Shown: positions 53,964 to 62,305 of the stretch, one piece after another
Position numbering within the stretch: position 1 is the stretch's first letter
How the letters are laid out: the number at the start of each line of letters is the position of its first letter
From: Acetobacteraceae bacterium
Lineage (GTDB): Bacteria; Pseudomonadota; Alphaproteobacteria; Acetobacterales; Acetobacteraceae
Assembly (NCBI GenBank): GCA_947455205.1
Contig: CANGNF010000015.1
Location: 1 to 64,000 of the forward strand
Length of the DNA: 64,000 bases
Reading direction: 5' to 3'
Made by a program: the position numbers and the translations under genes
The notes under the pieces: generated by a model
What the model was told of the DNA's origin: nothing
The model's input: only the letters and a program-made list of their open reading frames with translations
The model's database searches: none

Positions 53964-55057
53964 GCCGGACGCTCGGCCACGGCCTGGATGGCCGTGCGGA
54001 AGGCGGCTTCCGAGAAGCGTTCGGCGTTGGCGCGGCAGGCGGCGGGGGAAAGCTGCATGGTGGTGAAGTGCTGCACGGCATCGCAGAGCGAATCAACCGT
54101 TTGGTGCGGGAACAGCACGCCGGTTTCGCCCGGCAGCACGATGTCCACGGCGCCGCCCTTGCCGAAGGCGATGACCGGCGTGCCGCAGGCCTGAGCCTCC
54201 ACCGTGGCGATGCCGAAGTCTTCCTCGGCGGCGAAGACGCAGGCGCGGGCGGTCTGGGTCAGTTGCACCAGCTCGGCCTGCGGCACGCGGCCGCGGAGTT
54301 CAATGTTCGGGGCGCCTTTCGCGGCGGCCTGGACGAGCGGCAGCGACGGGCCGTCGCCGCAGATGACCAGGCGGTGCTGCGGCATGCGGGCGAAGGCCTC
54401 GGCGACCAGCTCGATCCGCTTGTACGGCACCATGCGGGAGGCGATGAGGAAGTGGTCCTGCTTGGCCTGGTGCAGGGTGAAGCGGTCGGTATCGACCGGG
54501 GGGAAGACCACCTCGGCGTCGCGGCGCCAGCATTTGCGGATGCGCTCGGCGATGTAGCTGCTGTTGGCCAGCAGCACGTCCGGCCGCGCCGCCGAGAGCT
54601 GGTCCCAGGCGCGCAGCTTGTGCAGCAACCAGCGCGTGTAGGCGCCCTTCAGGCCGCGTTCGAGGTTCGCTTGCCGCAGGTACTGGTGCTGCAGGTCCCA
54701 GGCGTAGCGCATGGGGGAATGCACGTAGCTGATGTGGCGCTGGCCCGGGCCGGTCAGCACGCCCTTGGCGACGGCGTGCGACGACGAGACGATGAGGTCA
54801 TAGGCGCTGAGGTCGAATTGCTCGATCGCCATGGGCATGAGCCCGAGATACCAGCGGAACCGCTTGGCCGCGCCCGGCAGGCGCTGGATGAAGCTGGTGC
54901 GGACCGGGCGGTTGCCCAGCCAGCCGCGCTCGGCCGGCGGCATGAAGTCGCAGACGACATGCAGGTCGGCGTCCGGCCAGATCTTCAGGAACTGCTCGAC
55001 CACGCGCTCGGAGCCGGCGTAGCTGTCCAGCCATTCGTGGATGATCGCGACCTTCAT
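53960..55057 (-). CDS. Glycosyltransferase family 4
   Basis: GT-B transferase of 365 residues. The start IIHEWLDSYAGSERVVEQFLKIWPDAD belongs to a common exopolysaccharide GT4 group. ISYVHSPMRYAWDL, NSSYIAERIRK, SRMVPYKRIELV and the GT4 donor motif EEDFGIATVEAQACGTPVIA with the two Glu are intact. The ATG at 55055-55057 overlaps the next gene's stop by 4 bases. Retaining transfer, for example of mannose or glucose, is likely. Confidence 0.92.
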   Translation of the reverse strand: MKVAIIHEWLDSYAGSERVVEQFLKIWPDADLHVVCDFMPPAERGWLGNRPVRTSFIQRLPGAAKRFRWYLGLMPMAIEQFDLSAYDLIVSSSHAVAKGVLTGPGQRHISYVHSPMRYAWDLQHQYLRQANLERGLKGAYTRWLLHKLRAWDQLSAARPDVLLANSSYIAERIRKCWRRDAEVVFPPVDTDRFTLHQAKQDHFLIASRMVPYKRIELVAEAFARMPQHRLVICGDGPSLPLVQAAAKGAPNIELRGRVPQAELVQLTQTARACVFAAEEDFGIATVEAQACGTPVIAFGKGGAVDIVLPGETGVLFPHQTVDSLCDAVQHFTTMQLSPAACRANAERFSEAAFRTAIQAVAERPA

Positions 55058-56112
55058 GCGGATGCTTCCAGGTGGCGCAGCAGGGCGCGGGCGCCGTTGG
55101 GCCAGGTGTAGCGCTGGGCTTGGGCCGCGCCGCGTTGGCGCAGCGTCTCGGCCAGCGCAGGCGTGTCCAGCAGCTGCGTCAGCGCGGCGGCCAGGGTGGC
55201 AGGCTGGGCCGGGTCGAACCACAGGGCGGCGTCGCCGCAGACCTCGGGCAGGGAGCCGGCCTTGGCCGCCAGCACCGGGCAATGGCAGTTGAAGGCTTCC
55301 ATGGGCGGCAGGCCAAAGCCTTCATAGCGGCTGGGGAAGATCAGGCAGAGCGCGTTTTCATACAGCGCGCGGAGTTCGGCGTCGGAGACGCGGCCGAGTT
55401 GGACCACGGCGGCGCCCTCAGCGGCCTCGGCGCCGGCGAAGACCGCGCCGCCACCGCCCACCGCGGCCAGCTTGCAGCCGCGCGCGGCCAGCAGCGCGGC
55501 GGCCTGGCCCTGGCCGCCGAGGTTCTTGTGCGCGGCGCGGTTGCCGACGTTCAGCGCGTAGCGCTGCGGCGCCAAGCCGTACTTCGCCAGCACGGCCAGG
55601 TCGGCCGGCTCACGCAGGATGTGCTCGCCGCCCTCCCCCACCACGCCGATGCGATCCGCCGCGATGCCGAGGTGGTGGGCGATGCGGCCGCGCGAGAATT
55701 CGGAGACGGTAAGGATGCGGGCGCCGCGCCAGGCCAGGACGTGGTGCATCAGGCGATACCAGGCGCGGAACTGCCAGGAATAGCTCTCCGGCGTGTCGAA
55801 GACGCCGGCATCGTGGATGACCACGGCCTGGCGGCGGCCGGCCAGCAGCGGCGCGGTGTTGCCCAGGTTGACCAGGGTGCGGCCGGCCAGCGCGCGGGGC
55901 AGCTCGGCCTGTTCCCACAGCTGGCCGCCGCGGCTGCCGACGCGCTGGCTGGGCAGCGGCCAAGGCGGCTCCGGCGCGGCGGCGGGCAGCAGCAGCGTCG
56001 GGCGCGGCGCCTCGGCCAGCGCGGCCCAGGCGGCGGTGATCTCGGTGGCGAAGCGCTGCACGCCGGAGAAGCGCTGGCCGACGAAGCGGCCGTTCAGGGC
56101 AAGCGGCATCAT
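55054..56112 (-). CDS. Glycosyltransferase family 4
   Basis: GT-B transferase of 352 residues. GRFVGQRFSGVQRFATEI near the start, VIHDAGVFDTPES, TVSEFSRGRIAHHLGI, then VGNRAAHKNLGG and the donor site FPSRYEGFGLPPMEAFNC. This N-terminus is typical of capsule/EPS mannosyltransferases. The start ATG at 56112 lies in the 4-base overlap with the flippase stop, the first of two adjacent ATGs. A frame open to 57063 is antisense to nothing coding on this strand and is not family-like. Confidence 0.9.
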   Translation of the reverse strand: MMPLALNGRFVGQRFSGVQRFATEITAAWAALAEAPRPTLLLPAAAPEPPWPLPSQRVGSRGGQLWEQAELPRALAGRTLVNLGNTAPLLAGRRQAVVIHDAGVFDTPESYSWQFRAWYRLMHHVLAWRGARILTVSEFSRGRIAHHLGIAADRIGVVGEGGEHILREPADLAVLAKYGLAPQRYALNVGNRAAHKNLGGQGQAAALLAARGCKLAAVGGGGAVFAGAEAAEGAAVVQLGRVSDAELRALYENALCLIFPSRYEGFGLPPMEAFNCHCPVLAAKAGSLPEVCGDAALWFDPAQPATLAAALTQLLDTPALAETLRQRGAAQAQRYTWPNGARALLRHLEASA

Positions 56113-57617
56113 GCGGCGGCGGCCTTCAGGCGCAGTTTCGTGAGTGCCTGGTTGCGCTCGGCCGGGGTGACGGCGCGCCAGAGCGTCACCGCGAAGCCGA
56201 GGAGCGCCAGGGCGGCGGCGGCGGCCTCCAGCAGCGGCACGTCGCGCAGCGCGGCCACCGCGACCAGGCCGGCGCCGGCGATGAGCAGCGGCGGCAGCAA
56301 CTGCCGCGCGGCGGGGGTGGAACCGGGGTAGGCGCGGGCGCCGAGCCAGAGCTTGGCGGCGCAATCGGTGGCGGCGCGCAGTGCCCAGACCGCGGCGGCG
56401 CCCTCGATACCGAAGCCGAGCCAGAGCGCGGCGGCGGAGAGCGGCAGGAAGGTGACCGCCAGCCCCAGGCCCAGCCGCGCGGTCAGGTCCGGGCGGCCGA
56501 TGGCGTCGATCAGCGCATTGGGGGCGAAGGCGACGCAGCTGAACAGGATGCCGACGCCGAGGATGCGCAGCACGGTGCCGCCGCCCTCGGCGAAGCTGGC
56601 GCCGAGCCAGAGGCGCAGCAGCAGCTCGGCGCCGCCGACCAGCACCAGGCAGGCGGGGAAGACCAGGCTGAGGATGATCAGCGCGCCGCGGCGGAGGACG
56701 GCGGCGGCGCGGGCGGGGTCGGTGGCGAAGCTGGCGGCCAGCGCGGGCAGCAGGGTCTGCGCCACCGCCACGGGCAGGATCCACATCCGCAGCACCAGGT
56801 CCAGCGGGGTGGAGTAGTAGGCCACGGCGGCCAGCGACAGCAGCGCGCCGATCAGGAAGCGGTCGGCGTAGAGCAGCACCTGGGACAGCGTGCCGGAGAA
56901 GGTCATCCAGCCGCCGAGCTTCAGCAGCGGCACCACCAGCCGCAGGCGCAGGCCGCGCAGGGTGAAGCCGGGCAGCAGCGGGCGGGCCAGCCAGGCATAG
57001 GACAGCGTGTTGGCCAGCCGGCAGGCCACCAGCGCCAGCATCACGCCGGCCAGGTTGTCCCACACCAGCAGCACCAGCACGGGGCCGAGGTAATAGAAGA
57101 TCGAGACGGGGATGCTGACCAGGTTGGCGGCGCGAAACTTGTGCCAGGCGGCCAGCACACCCCAGAGCGCGGCATTCAGCACCACCAGCGGGGCCGCGGC
57201 CACCAGCACGCGCATGGCGTCGATGGCCTGCTGCTGCAGGGCGGGGGGCACGTTGAGGACGCGCTCCACCAGCAGCGGGATGGCGCCGAAGAGGAGCGCG
57301 GCGGCGAGCGCCGAGAAGCCGGTCAGCGCGACCAGGGCGGCGGCGACCAGGGCGGGCGCCTCGGCCATGTCGTCGCGGCCCATGCGTTCGGCCAGCGCGC
57401 GGGTCAGCGCCTGGCCGACGCCGAAATCGAACACGCCGAAGACGCCGAACATGGCCAGCGCCAGGGTGAACAGGCCCCAGCGCTCCACGCCCAGTTGCGT
57501 GACCAGGATGGGGGTGAGCACCAGGGCGACCGCCAGCGGCAGGCCGCGGCCGAGCAGGTTCCAGACCACGCCGCCCAGAAGCTGGCGGTCGCGCGGCGCG
57601 GTGGCGGGGGTGCTCAT
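56109..57617 (-). CDS. Lipopolysaccharide/oligosaccharide flippase (MOP/Wzx-like)
   Basis: Polytopic membrane protein of 502 residues with about 12-14 helices. The N-terminus VVWNLLGRGLPLAVALVLTPILV and GVFGVFDFGVGQALTRALA are typical of the polysaccharide biosynthesis/Wzx family. It would move lipid-linked repeat units across the inner membrane for polymerisation. First gene of the four-overlap operon; a terminator from the upstream sugar transferase lies 42 bases before its start. No polymerase (Wzy) is in the window. Confidence 0.88.
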   Translation of the reverse strand: MSTPATAPRDRQLLGGVVWNLLGRGLPLAVALVLTPILVTQLGVERWGLFTLALAMFGVFGVFDFGVGQALTRALAERMGRDDMAEAPALVAAALVALTGFSALAAALLFGAIPLLVERVLNVPPALQQQAIDAMRVLVAAAPLVVLNAALWGVLAAWHKFRAANLVSIPVSIFYYLGPVLVLLVWDNLAGVMLALVACRLANTLSYAWLARPLLPGFTLRGLRLRLVVPLLKLGGWMTFSGTLSQVLLYADRFLIGALLSLAAVAYYSTPLDLVLRMWILPVAVAQTLLPALAASFATDPARAAAVLRRGALIILSLVFPACLVLVGGAELLLRLWLGASFAEGGGTVLRILGVGILFSCVAFAPNALIDAIGRPDLTARLGLGLAVTFLPLSAAALWLGFGIEGAAAVWALRAATDCAAKLWLGARAYPGSTPAARQLLPPLLIAGAGLVAVAALRDVPLLEAAAAALALLGFAVTLWRAVTPAERNQALTKLRLKAAAA

Positions 57618-57658
57618 GCGGGTGCTTCTAGCCGAGAATCGGCGGCGGGGACGGGCAG

Positions 57659-57688
57659 AAAAAAGGCCCGCCCGTTGCGGGGCGGGCC
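57659..57688 (-). terminator. Rho-independent terminator after the sugar transferase
   Basis: On the minus strand GGCCCGCCC, a loop and GGGCGGGCC (9-bp stem, 57665-57673 with 57680-57688) are followed by TTTTTT. It lies between the sugar transferase stop at 57717 and the flippase start. It is the clearest intrinsic terminator in the window. Confidence 0.85.
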
Positions 57689-57716
57689 TGGGCCGGGGGC
57701 GGTGCCTCGGCCGGGT

Positions 57717-58511
57717 TCAGCAGGCGCCGCGGCGGGAGAGGACGGCGACCGGGGTGCGCAGCAGGATGCGGATGTCGGCCAGCAGGCTGGGGCTGGTGAC
57801 ATAGGCCACGTCCAGTTCCACGCGCTGGCGGTAGCTGGTCTCGCTGCGGCCACTGACCTGCCACAGGCCGGTGATGCCGGGGCGCACCGTGGCGTAGTGG
57901 GCGGCGGCGGCGCCGTAGTACTGCTCCAGCTCGCTGGCGGTGACCGGGCGGGGGCCGACCAGGCTCATCTCGCCCTTCAGGACGTTGATCAGCTGCGGCA
58001 GCTCATCCAGGCTGGTCTTGCGCAGGATGCGGCCGACCCAGGTGATGCGCGGGTCGTTCTTCAGCTTGCGGGTGGCGTCCCATTCGGCACGGGCCTGCGG
58101 GTCGCTGGCCAGCAGGGCTTCCAGGCGGGCCTGGCTGTCCATGACCATGGAGCGGAACTTGAGGCAGCCGAACAGCTTGCCGCCGCGGCCGACGCGGGGA
58201 TGGGCATAGAAGGCCTTGCCGCCATCCATGCGGACCAGCAGCGCCAGCAGCAGGAAGGCAGGGCCCAGCAGCAGCAGCAGCGCGCCGGCGCCCATCAGGT
58301 CCAGCGTGCGCTTGGCCAGCGGGCGCAGCACCTCCGCCAGCGGGGGCTGGTTCAGGCCGTGGGCGGCATCCAGCGCGGCGCTGGCCTCCGGCGAGGCCAT
58401 CCGCAGCATCGGCAGGTCCTGCATCAGCGCGCCAGCCAGGCTGCGCGCCACCCGCGTGCTGCGCGGCGTGGTGTCAGGACGGAAGCCATGGAGCGAATCC
58501 ATGCCGGGCAT
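57717..58511 (-). CDS. Initiating sugar transferase (undecaprenyl-phosphate sugar-1-P transferase)
   Basis: Transfers the first sugar-phosphate to undecaprenyl phosphate. The bacterial sugar-transferase domain is complete: KRTLDLMGAGALLLLLGPAF as a membrane helix, HPRVGRGGKLFGCLKFRSM, RILRKTSLDELPQLINVLKG, MSLVGPRPV, and RPGITGLWQVSGRS. At 264 residues it is the short form without the WcaJ/WbaP N-terminal helices; the first 60 residues are non-conserved. Its own terminator separates it from the flippase operon, so it is transcribed as a single gene. GAGG lies before the ATG. Confidence 0.92.
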   Translation of the reverse strand: MPGMDSLHGFRPDTTPRSTRVARSLAGALMQDLPMLRMASPEASAALDAAHGLNQPPLAEVLRPLAKRTLDLMGAGALLLLLGPAFLLLALLVRMDGGKAFYAHPRVGRGGKLFGCLKFRSMVMDSQARLEALLASDPQARAEWDATRKLKNDPRITWVGRILRKTSLDELPQLINVLKGEMSLVGPRPVTASELEQYYGAAAAHYATVRPGITGLWQVSGRSETSYRQRVELDVAYVTSPSLLADIRILLRTPVAVLSRRGAC

Positions 58512-58839
58512 CGGAGAACCTCTGCGTATCCCGGGGCCTGGGGAGGATGGGGCACCGGCTCATGTCCATCGCCCTTGGGGTGCCGGATGCCGGCTGGACC
58601 CCTTAGGCATGGGGACAATCGCCCCCAGCGGCGACGGAAGTGCGACCGGGTTGCGGCGTAATTAAGGCATCGACACCTGCGGATGCGGCGGCCCAAGCGC
58701 GTTGCGGTTGCGCCCCGGTGCCTTGCCAGCCGGGACCACTGGGCCTTCACTGGTCGGGCTGGCTGCGGGCGAGGAACAGGATGATGGCGCAAGTGGTTGA
58801 TTCAGTGGCGGTAGCCTTGCAGGCCGCGGGGCGCCGGGC
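58512..58839. other. 328-bp divergent intergenic region
   Basis: No gene recognised. It separates the minus-strand sugar transferase from the plus-strand amidohydrolase and should carry both promoters. The only A+T-rich patch is GTAATTAAGG near 58658-58667, a possible -10-like element. No strong palindrome or RNA gene was seen. Confidence 0.5.
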
Positions 58840-60222
58840 ATGAGCACGCTGATCCATGACGCCACCATCGTCACCGGGGATGCGGCGGAGACGCTGCATT
58901 TCGACGCCGGGATCCTGCTGGAAAATGGCCGGGTGGCGGCGATGGGGCCAAGCGCGGCGCTGCGTGCGGCGCATCCGGCGGCAAGCCTGGTGGATGGGCG
59001 CGGCCGGCTGGTTATGCCCGGCTTCGCCAATATCCACACCCACCTGCACATGACCCTGGCGCGCGGCGTGTTCGAGGATCTCTCGCCGCCGCACAAGCCG
59101 CCCTTCGAGGGCGGGCTCTCGCCGCTGCCCTTGCCGCCGGTGAGCGCCGAGGAGAACACCGTGATGGTGCAGCTGGGGCTGCTGGAGGCGATTCGCTGCG
59201 GCACCACGGCGCTGCTGGAGGATGCCGCGCATAACGAATGGGCGGCGCCGGCCATCGCGGCTTCCGGCCTGCGGGTCTGCATGGCGGAGCGTACCTGGGA
59301 CCGCCAGGGCGGCGGCATCGGCGACCCCGCCCCCTTCGTGCGGAACCAGGCGACGGGGGATGCGGGGCTGGAGCGGATCCAGCGGCTGCACAGCGCCTGG
59401 CACGGCAAGGCGGGCGGGCGGATCACCGTCGGGGCCTCGGCCTGGGCGCCGGACATGTGCAGCCCGGAGCTGCTGATGCAGGTGCGGGCGATGCAGCAGA
59501 AGCTGGAGACCATCTGCACCATCCACCTGAACCAGATCTGGGGCGAGGTGGCGGCGGTGCAGGCGCACCGGGGCATGCTGCCGACCGAGTTCCTGGACAG
59601 CATCGGCTTCCTGCATGACCGCCTGGTGTGCGCGCATTGCCGCTGCATGCAGCACAGCGAGGAGAAGCTGCTGGGGAAGGCGCGGGTGAACGTGTCGTTC
59701 AACTCCGCCATCGCGGCGCGGCGCGGGTTGTCGCCGCGGGTTTCCGTGCTGAAGGCCGAGGGCTGCAACATCGGCATGGGCAGCGACAACATGGCCGAGG
59801 ACATGGTGGAGGTGATGCGCACCGGGCTGTTCATGGAACGCGTGCGGCGCGAGGACGGGCGCGAGCCGCGGCCGGAGGAGGCGCATGCCTGGGCGACGCG
59901 CGGCGGCTATGCCGCGATGGGCGTCAAGGATGGCGGCTGGCTGGCGGTGGGCAACCAGGCGGACCTGATCATGGTGCGGGCGGACCGGGCCCATATGGTG
60001 CCGATGCTGCGGCCGGTTTCCACCTGGCTGCACCAGGGCCAGCCCAGCGACGTGACCGATGTGATGGTGGCCGGCGACTGGGTGATGCGCGACGGGCGCA
60101 TTGTGACCATGGACGAGGAAGCCATCGTGGCCGAGGCGCAGCGCATTGGCGTGCGGGCCTGGGGCAAGCTGTTCGCGACGCGGCCGGATTTGGCCAAGCC
60201 GGAAGGGTTCGTGCCGGTCTGA
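58840..60222 (+). CDS. Amidohydrolase, chlorohydrolase/deaminase (AtzA/TrzN-like) family
   Basis: Metal-dependent amidohydrolase of 460 residues. The ligands IHTHLHM, a later His in TIHLNQIWGEV, VCAHCRCM and the Asp in MGSDNMAEDM are all visible. Related enzymes deaminate or dechlorinate N-heterocycles (guanine, cytosine, triazines). The usual H-x-x-E after the third ligand reads HLNQ, so the proton-shuttling Glu is Gln here. That marks a distinct subgroup. It is followed by a peptide-type binding protein and then AtzH/AtzF-like genes. Confidence 0.86.
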   Translation: MSTLIHDATIVTGDAAETLHFDAGILLENGRVAAMGPSAALRAAHPAASLVDGRGRLVMPGFANIHTHLHMTLARGVFEDLSPPHKPPFEGGLSPLPLPPVSAEENTVMVQLGLLEAIRCGTTALLEDAAHNEWAAPAIAASGLRVCMAERTWDRQGGGIGDPAPFVRNQATGDAGLERIQRLHSAWHGKAGGRITVGASAWAPDMCSPELLMQVRAMQQKLETICTIHLNQIWGEVAAVQAHRGMLPTEFLDSIGFLHDRLVCAHCRCMQHSEEKLLGKARVNVSFNSAIAARRGLSPRVSVLKAEGCNIGMGSDNMAEDMVEVMRTGLFMERVRREDGREPRPEEAHAWATRGGYAAMGVKDGGWLAVGNQADLIMVRADRAHMVPMLRPVSTWLHQGQPSDVTDVMVAGDWVMRDGRIVTMDEEAIVAEAQRIGVRAWGKLFATRPDLAKPEGFVPV

Positions 60223-60295
60223 TCGCGGTGGCCTGGACCGGCGCCGCTCCAGGCACCGATATTGCAGGCGTGGGGACGACACAGGAGAGACCGCC

Positions 60296-61876
60296 ATGAG
60301 CTTTCGCCGTCGGCCGTTGTTCCAGGCCCTGTTGGGCGCCCCTGCCCTGTTGGCCACCCCGGCGCGGGCGCAGGGCGCGCGAAAAGTCATCCGCAGCGTG
60401 CCGATCGGTGACCTGCGGGCCTTCGACCCGATCTGGACCACCACCTACCTGACGCGGAACCACGCCTACCTGGTGTGGGACACGCTGTTTGCGCTGGACG
60501 CGCAGAACCGGCCGCAGCCGCAGATGGTGGAGCATTACCAGCGCAGCGCCGATGGGCTGACCTGGGACTTCACGCTGCGCGCGGGGCTGCTGTGGCATGA
60601 CGGCCACCCGGTGACGCCGGCGGATTGCGTCGCCAGCATCCGCCGCTGGGGCCAGAAGGACGGCATGGGCCGGGCGCTGGCCGCGGTGACCGCGACCATT
60701 GAGGTGGTGGATACGCGCAGCTTCCGGCTGAAGCTGACGCGCCCGGTTGGCTTCGTGCTGGATGCGCTGGGCAAGATCGACAGCGTCGTGCCCTTCATGA
60801 TGCCGGAGCGGCTGGCACAGACCAGCCCGAATACCTCGATCACCGAGGTGATCGGCTCCGGCCCCTTCGTCTTCCGGCGGGAGGAATGGGTGCCCGGCGT
60901 GAAGGTGGTCTACGACCGCTTCGACCGCTACGTGCCGCGCGCCGAGCCGCCGAGCCAGGCCGCCGGCGGCAAGGTGGTGAAGGTGGACCGGGTGGAGTCG
61001 CTGTACACGCCCGACGCCGCCACGCAGATGAGCGGGCTGCTGACCGGCGAGTTCGACATCCTGGAAAGCCCTTCCCCGGACCTGACGGAGCGGATGGCGC
61101 GCAGCCCGGACGTGAACGTGCTGTCCAACGACCCGCTGGGCTACCAGCTGTTCATCGCGCTGAACCAGACGGTGGCGCCGTTCGACAACATCAAGGCGCG
61201 CCAGGCGCTGCTGCACGGCATCCACCAGCCGGACTTCATGCAGGCGGTGGTGGGCACCAAGACGCCGTGGCGGGAATGCGCGGCGATGTTCGGCTGCTTC
61301 GGCGATGACGGCCCGCAATTCCAGCAGATGGGCTGGCCGGAGTACAACCCGGCGCGCGGCGCCCAGCTGCTGCGCGAGGCCGGCTACAAGGGCGAGCCGG
61401 TGCTGGTGATGGACCCGGCCGACAACACCGTGCTGCACCCGCCGGCGCTGGTGCTGGCGGATGCGATGAAGAAGATGGGCATCAATGTCGATCTTCAGGT
61501 GATGGACTGGTCGGCGCTGGTGCAGCGCCGGTCCAGCAAGGCGCCGCCGAGCCAGGGCGGCTGGAACGCCTTCATCACCAATGCGACGATCACCGGCATC
61601 AGCAACCCGCTGCTGAACACCTTTGCCAGAACCTGCGCGGATGCCTGGTTCGGCTGGGCCTGCGACGCGCGGATGGCGCCGCTGATGGAAGCCTGGACCT
61701 ACGAGACCGACCTGGCGAAGCGCCAGGAGGTGCTGAAGCGGATCGAGCGGCTGCACATCGAGGCGGTGACGCTGGCGCCGCTGGGGCAGTACCGCAGCCT
61801 GATCGCGCATCGGAAGAGCCTGCGCGGGGTGATCCCGGGGCCGGCGCTGTTCTACTGGAACATGGAGAAGGCGTAG
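60296..61876 (+). CDS. ABC transporter substrate-binding protein, family 5 (peptide/opine/nickel type)
   Basis: Exported binding protein of 526 residues. The Tat-like MSFRRRPLFQALLGAPALLATPARAQ is followed by the SBP_bac_5 pattern: VWDTLFALD, LTWDFTLRAGLLWHDGHPVTPADC, SGPFVFRREEWVPG, NDPLGYQLFIALNQTVAPFDNIKARQAL. No permease or ATPase gene is present downstream, so it may use another system. The ligand is unknown; amide-rich compounds fit the neighbours. Confidence 0.92.
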   Translation: MSFRRRPLFQALLGAPALLATPARAQGARKVIRSVPIGDLRAFDPIWTTTYLTRNHAYLVWDTLFALDAQNRPQPQMVEHYQRSADGLTWDFTLRAGLLWHDGHPVTPADCVASIRRWGQKDGMGRALAAVTATIEVVDTRSFRLKLTRPVGFVLDALGKIDSVVPFMMPERLAQTSPNTSITEVIGSGPFVFRREEWVPGVKVVYDRFDRYVPRAEPPSQAAGGKVVKVDRVESLYTPDAATQMSGLLTGEFDILESPSPDLTERMARSPDVNVLSNDPLGYQLFIALNQTVAPFDNIKARQALLHGIHQPDFMQAVVGTKTPWRECAAMFGCFGDDGPQFQQMGWPEYNPARGAQLLREAGYKGEPVLVMDPADNTVLHPPALVLADAMKKMGINVDLQVMDWSALVQRRSSKAPPSQGGWNAFITNATITGISNPLLNTFARTCADAWFGWACDARMAPLMEAWTYETDLAKRQEVLKRIERLHIEAVTLAPLGQYRSLIAHRKSLRGVIPGPALFYWNMEKA

Positions 61877-61918
61877 GGGCGCCCGGCCGCAAGGCCGGCG
61901 CGGTAAGGCGGGCGCCCC
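61876..61918. terminator. Convergent intergenic hairpin with a GCAA tetraloop
   Basis: An outer 9-bp inverted repeat GGGGCGCCC and GGGCGCCCC encloses an inner stem CCGGCC, GCAA loop, GGCCGG. It sits between the stops of the binding protein (61876) and the AtzH-like gene (61931). A GNRA loop is unusual for a plain intrinsic terminator; there is no T run. Confidence 0.5.
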
Positions 61919-61930
61919 TCGGCGGGCGCC

Positions 61931-62305
61931 CTACTCCACCATCATCGAGACATGGGCGGCGACGATGCGCCAGCCGTCGCCGGGGAAGCGCACCCAGGTC
62001 TGGCTCTGCCGGCCGCGCTTGCCGTTGCGCAGGAACTCCGTATTGGCCGTGGCGTGGTCGCGGCCATAGGTGGTGATGACGGTGTTCTGCAGCGTGCGCT
62101 GCAGGCCGGCGGCGGGGCGCGCAGCGCGGAAGGCGCCGATCTGGTCCCAGCCGTACAGGTTCTCGCCGGGGCCATAGCGCAGGGTGCGGGGGTCGCGCCG
62201 GAACAGGGTCTGCAGGCGGTCCACGTCGTTGGTCATCAGCGCGTTTTCGTAGTCGGCGAACATGGCCTGCATCTCGGCGACCACTTCAGGGATATCGACG
62301 TCCAT
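61931..62305 (-). CDS. AtzH/HpxZ-like (SnoaL fold) protein
   Basis: A 124-residue SnoaL-fold protein. EVVAEMQAMFADYENALMTNDV, LFRRDPRTLRYGPGENLYGWDQI and VRFPGDGWRIVAAHVSMM match the DUF3225 group (AtzH/HpxZ). In cyanuric acid and oxalurate pathways it supports the amidase AtzE/HpxW-type enzyme, either hydrolysing an intermediate or stabilising the complex. Its ATG overlaps the stop of the amidase gene by one base (TAATG), so the pair are coupled here too. Confidence 0.85.
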   Translation of the reverse strand: MDVDIPEVVAEMQAMFADYENALMTNDVDRLQTLFRRDPRTLRYGPGENLYGWDQIGAFRAARPAAGLQRTLQNTVITTYGRDHATANTEFLRNGKRGRQSQTWVRFPGDGWRIVAAHVSMMVE

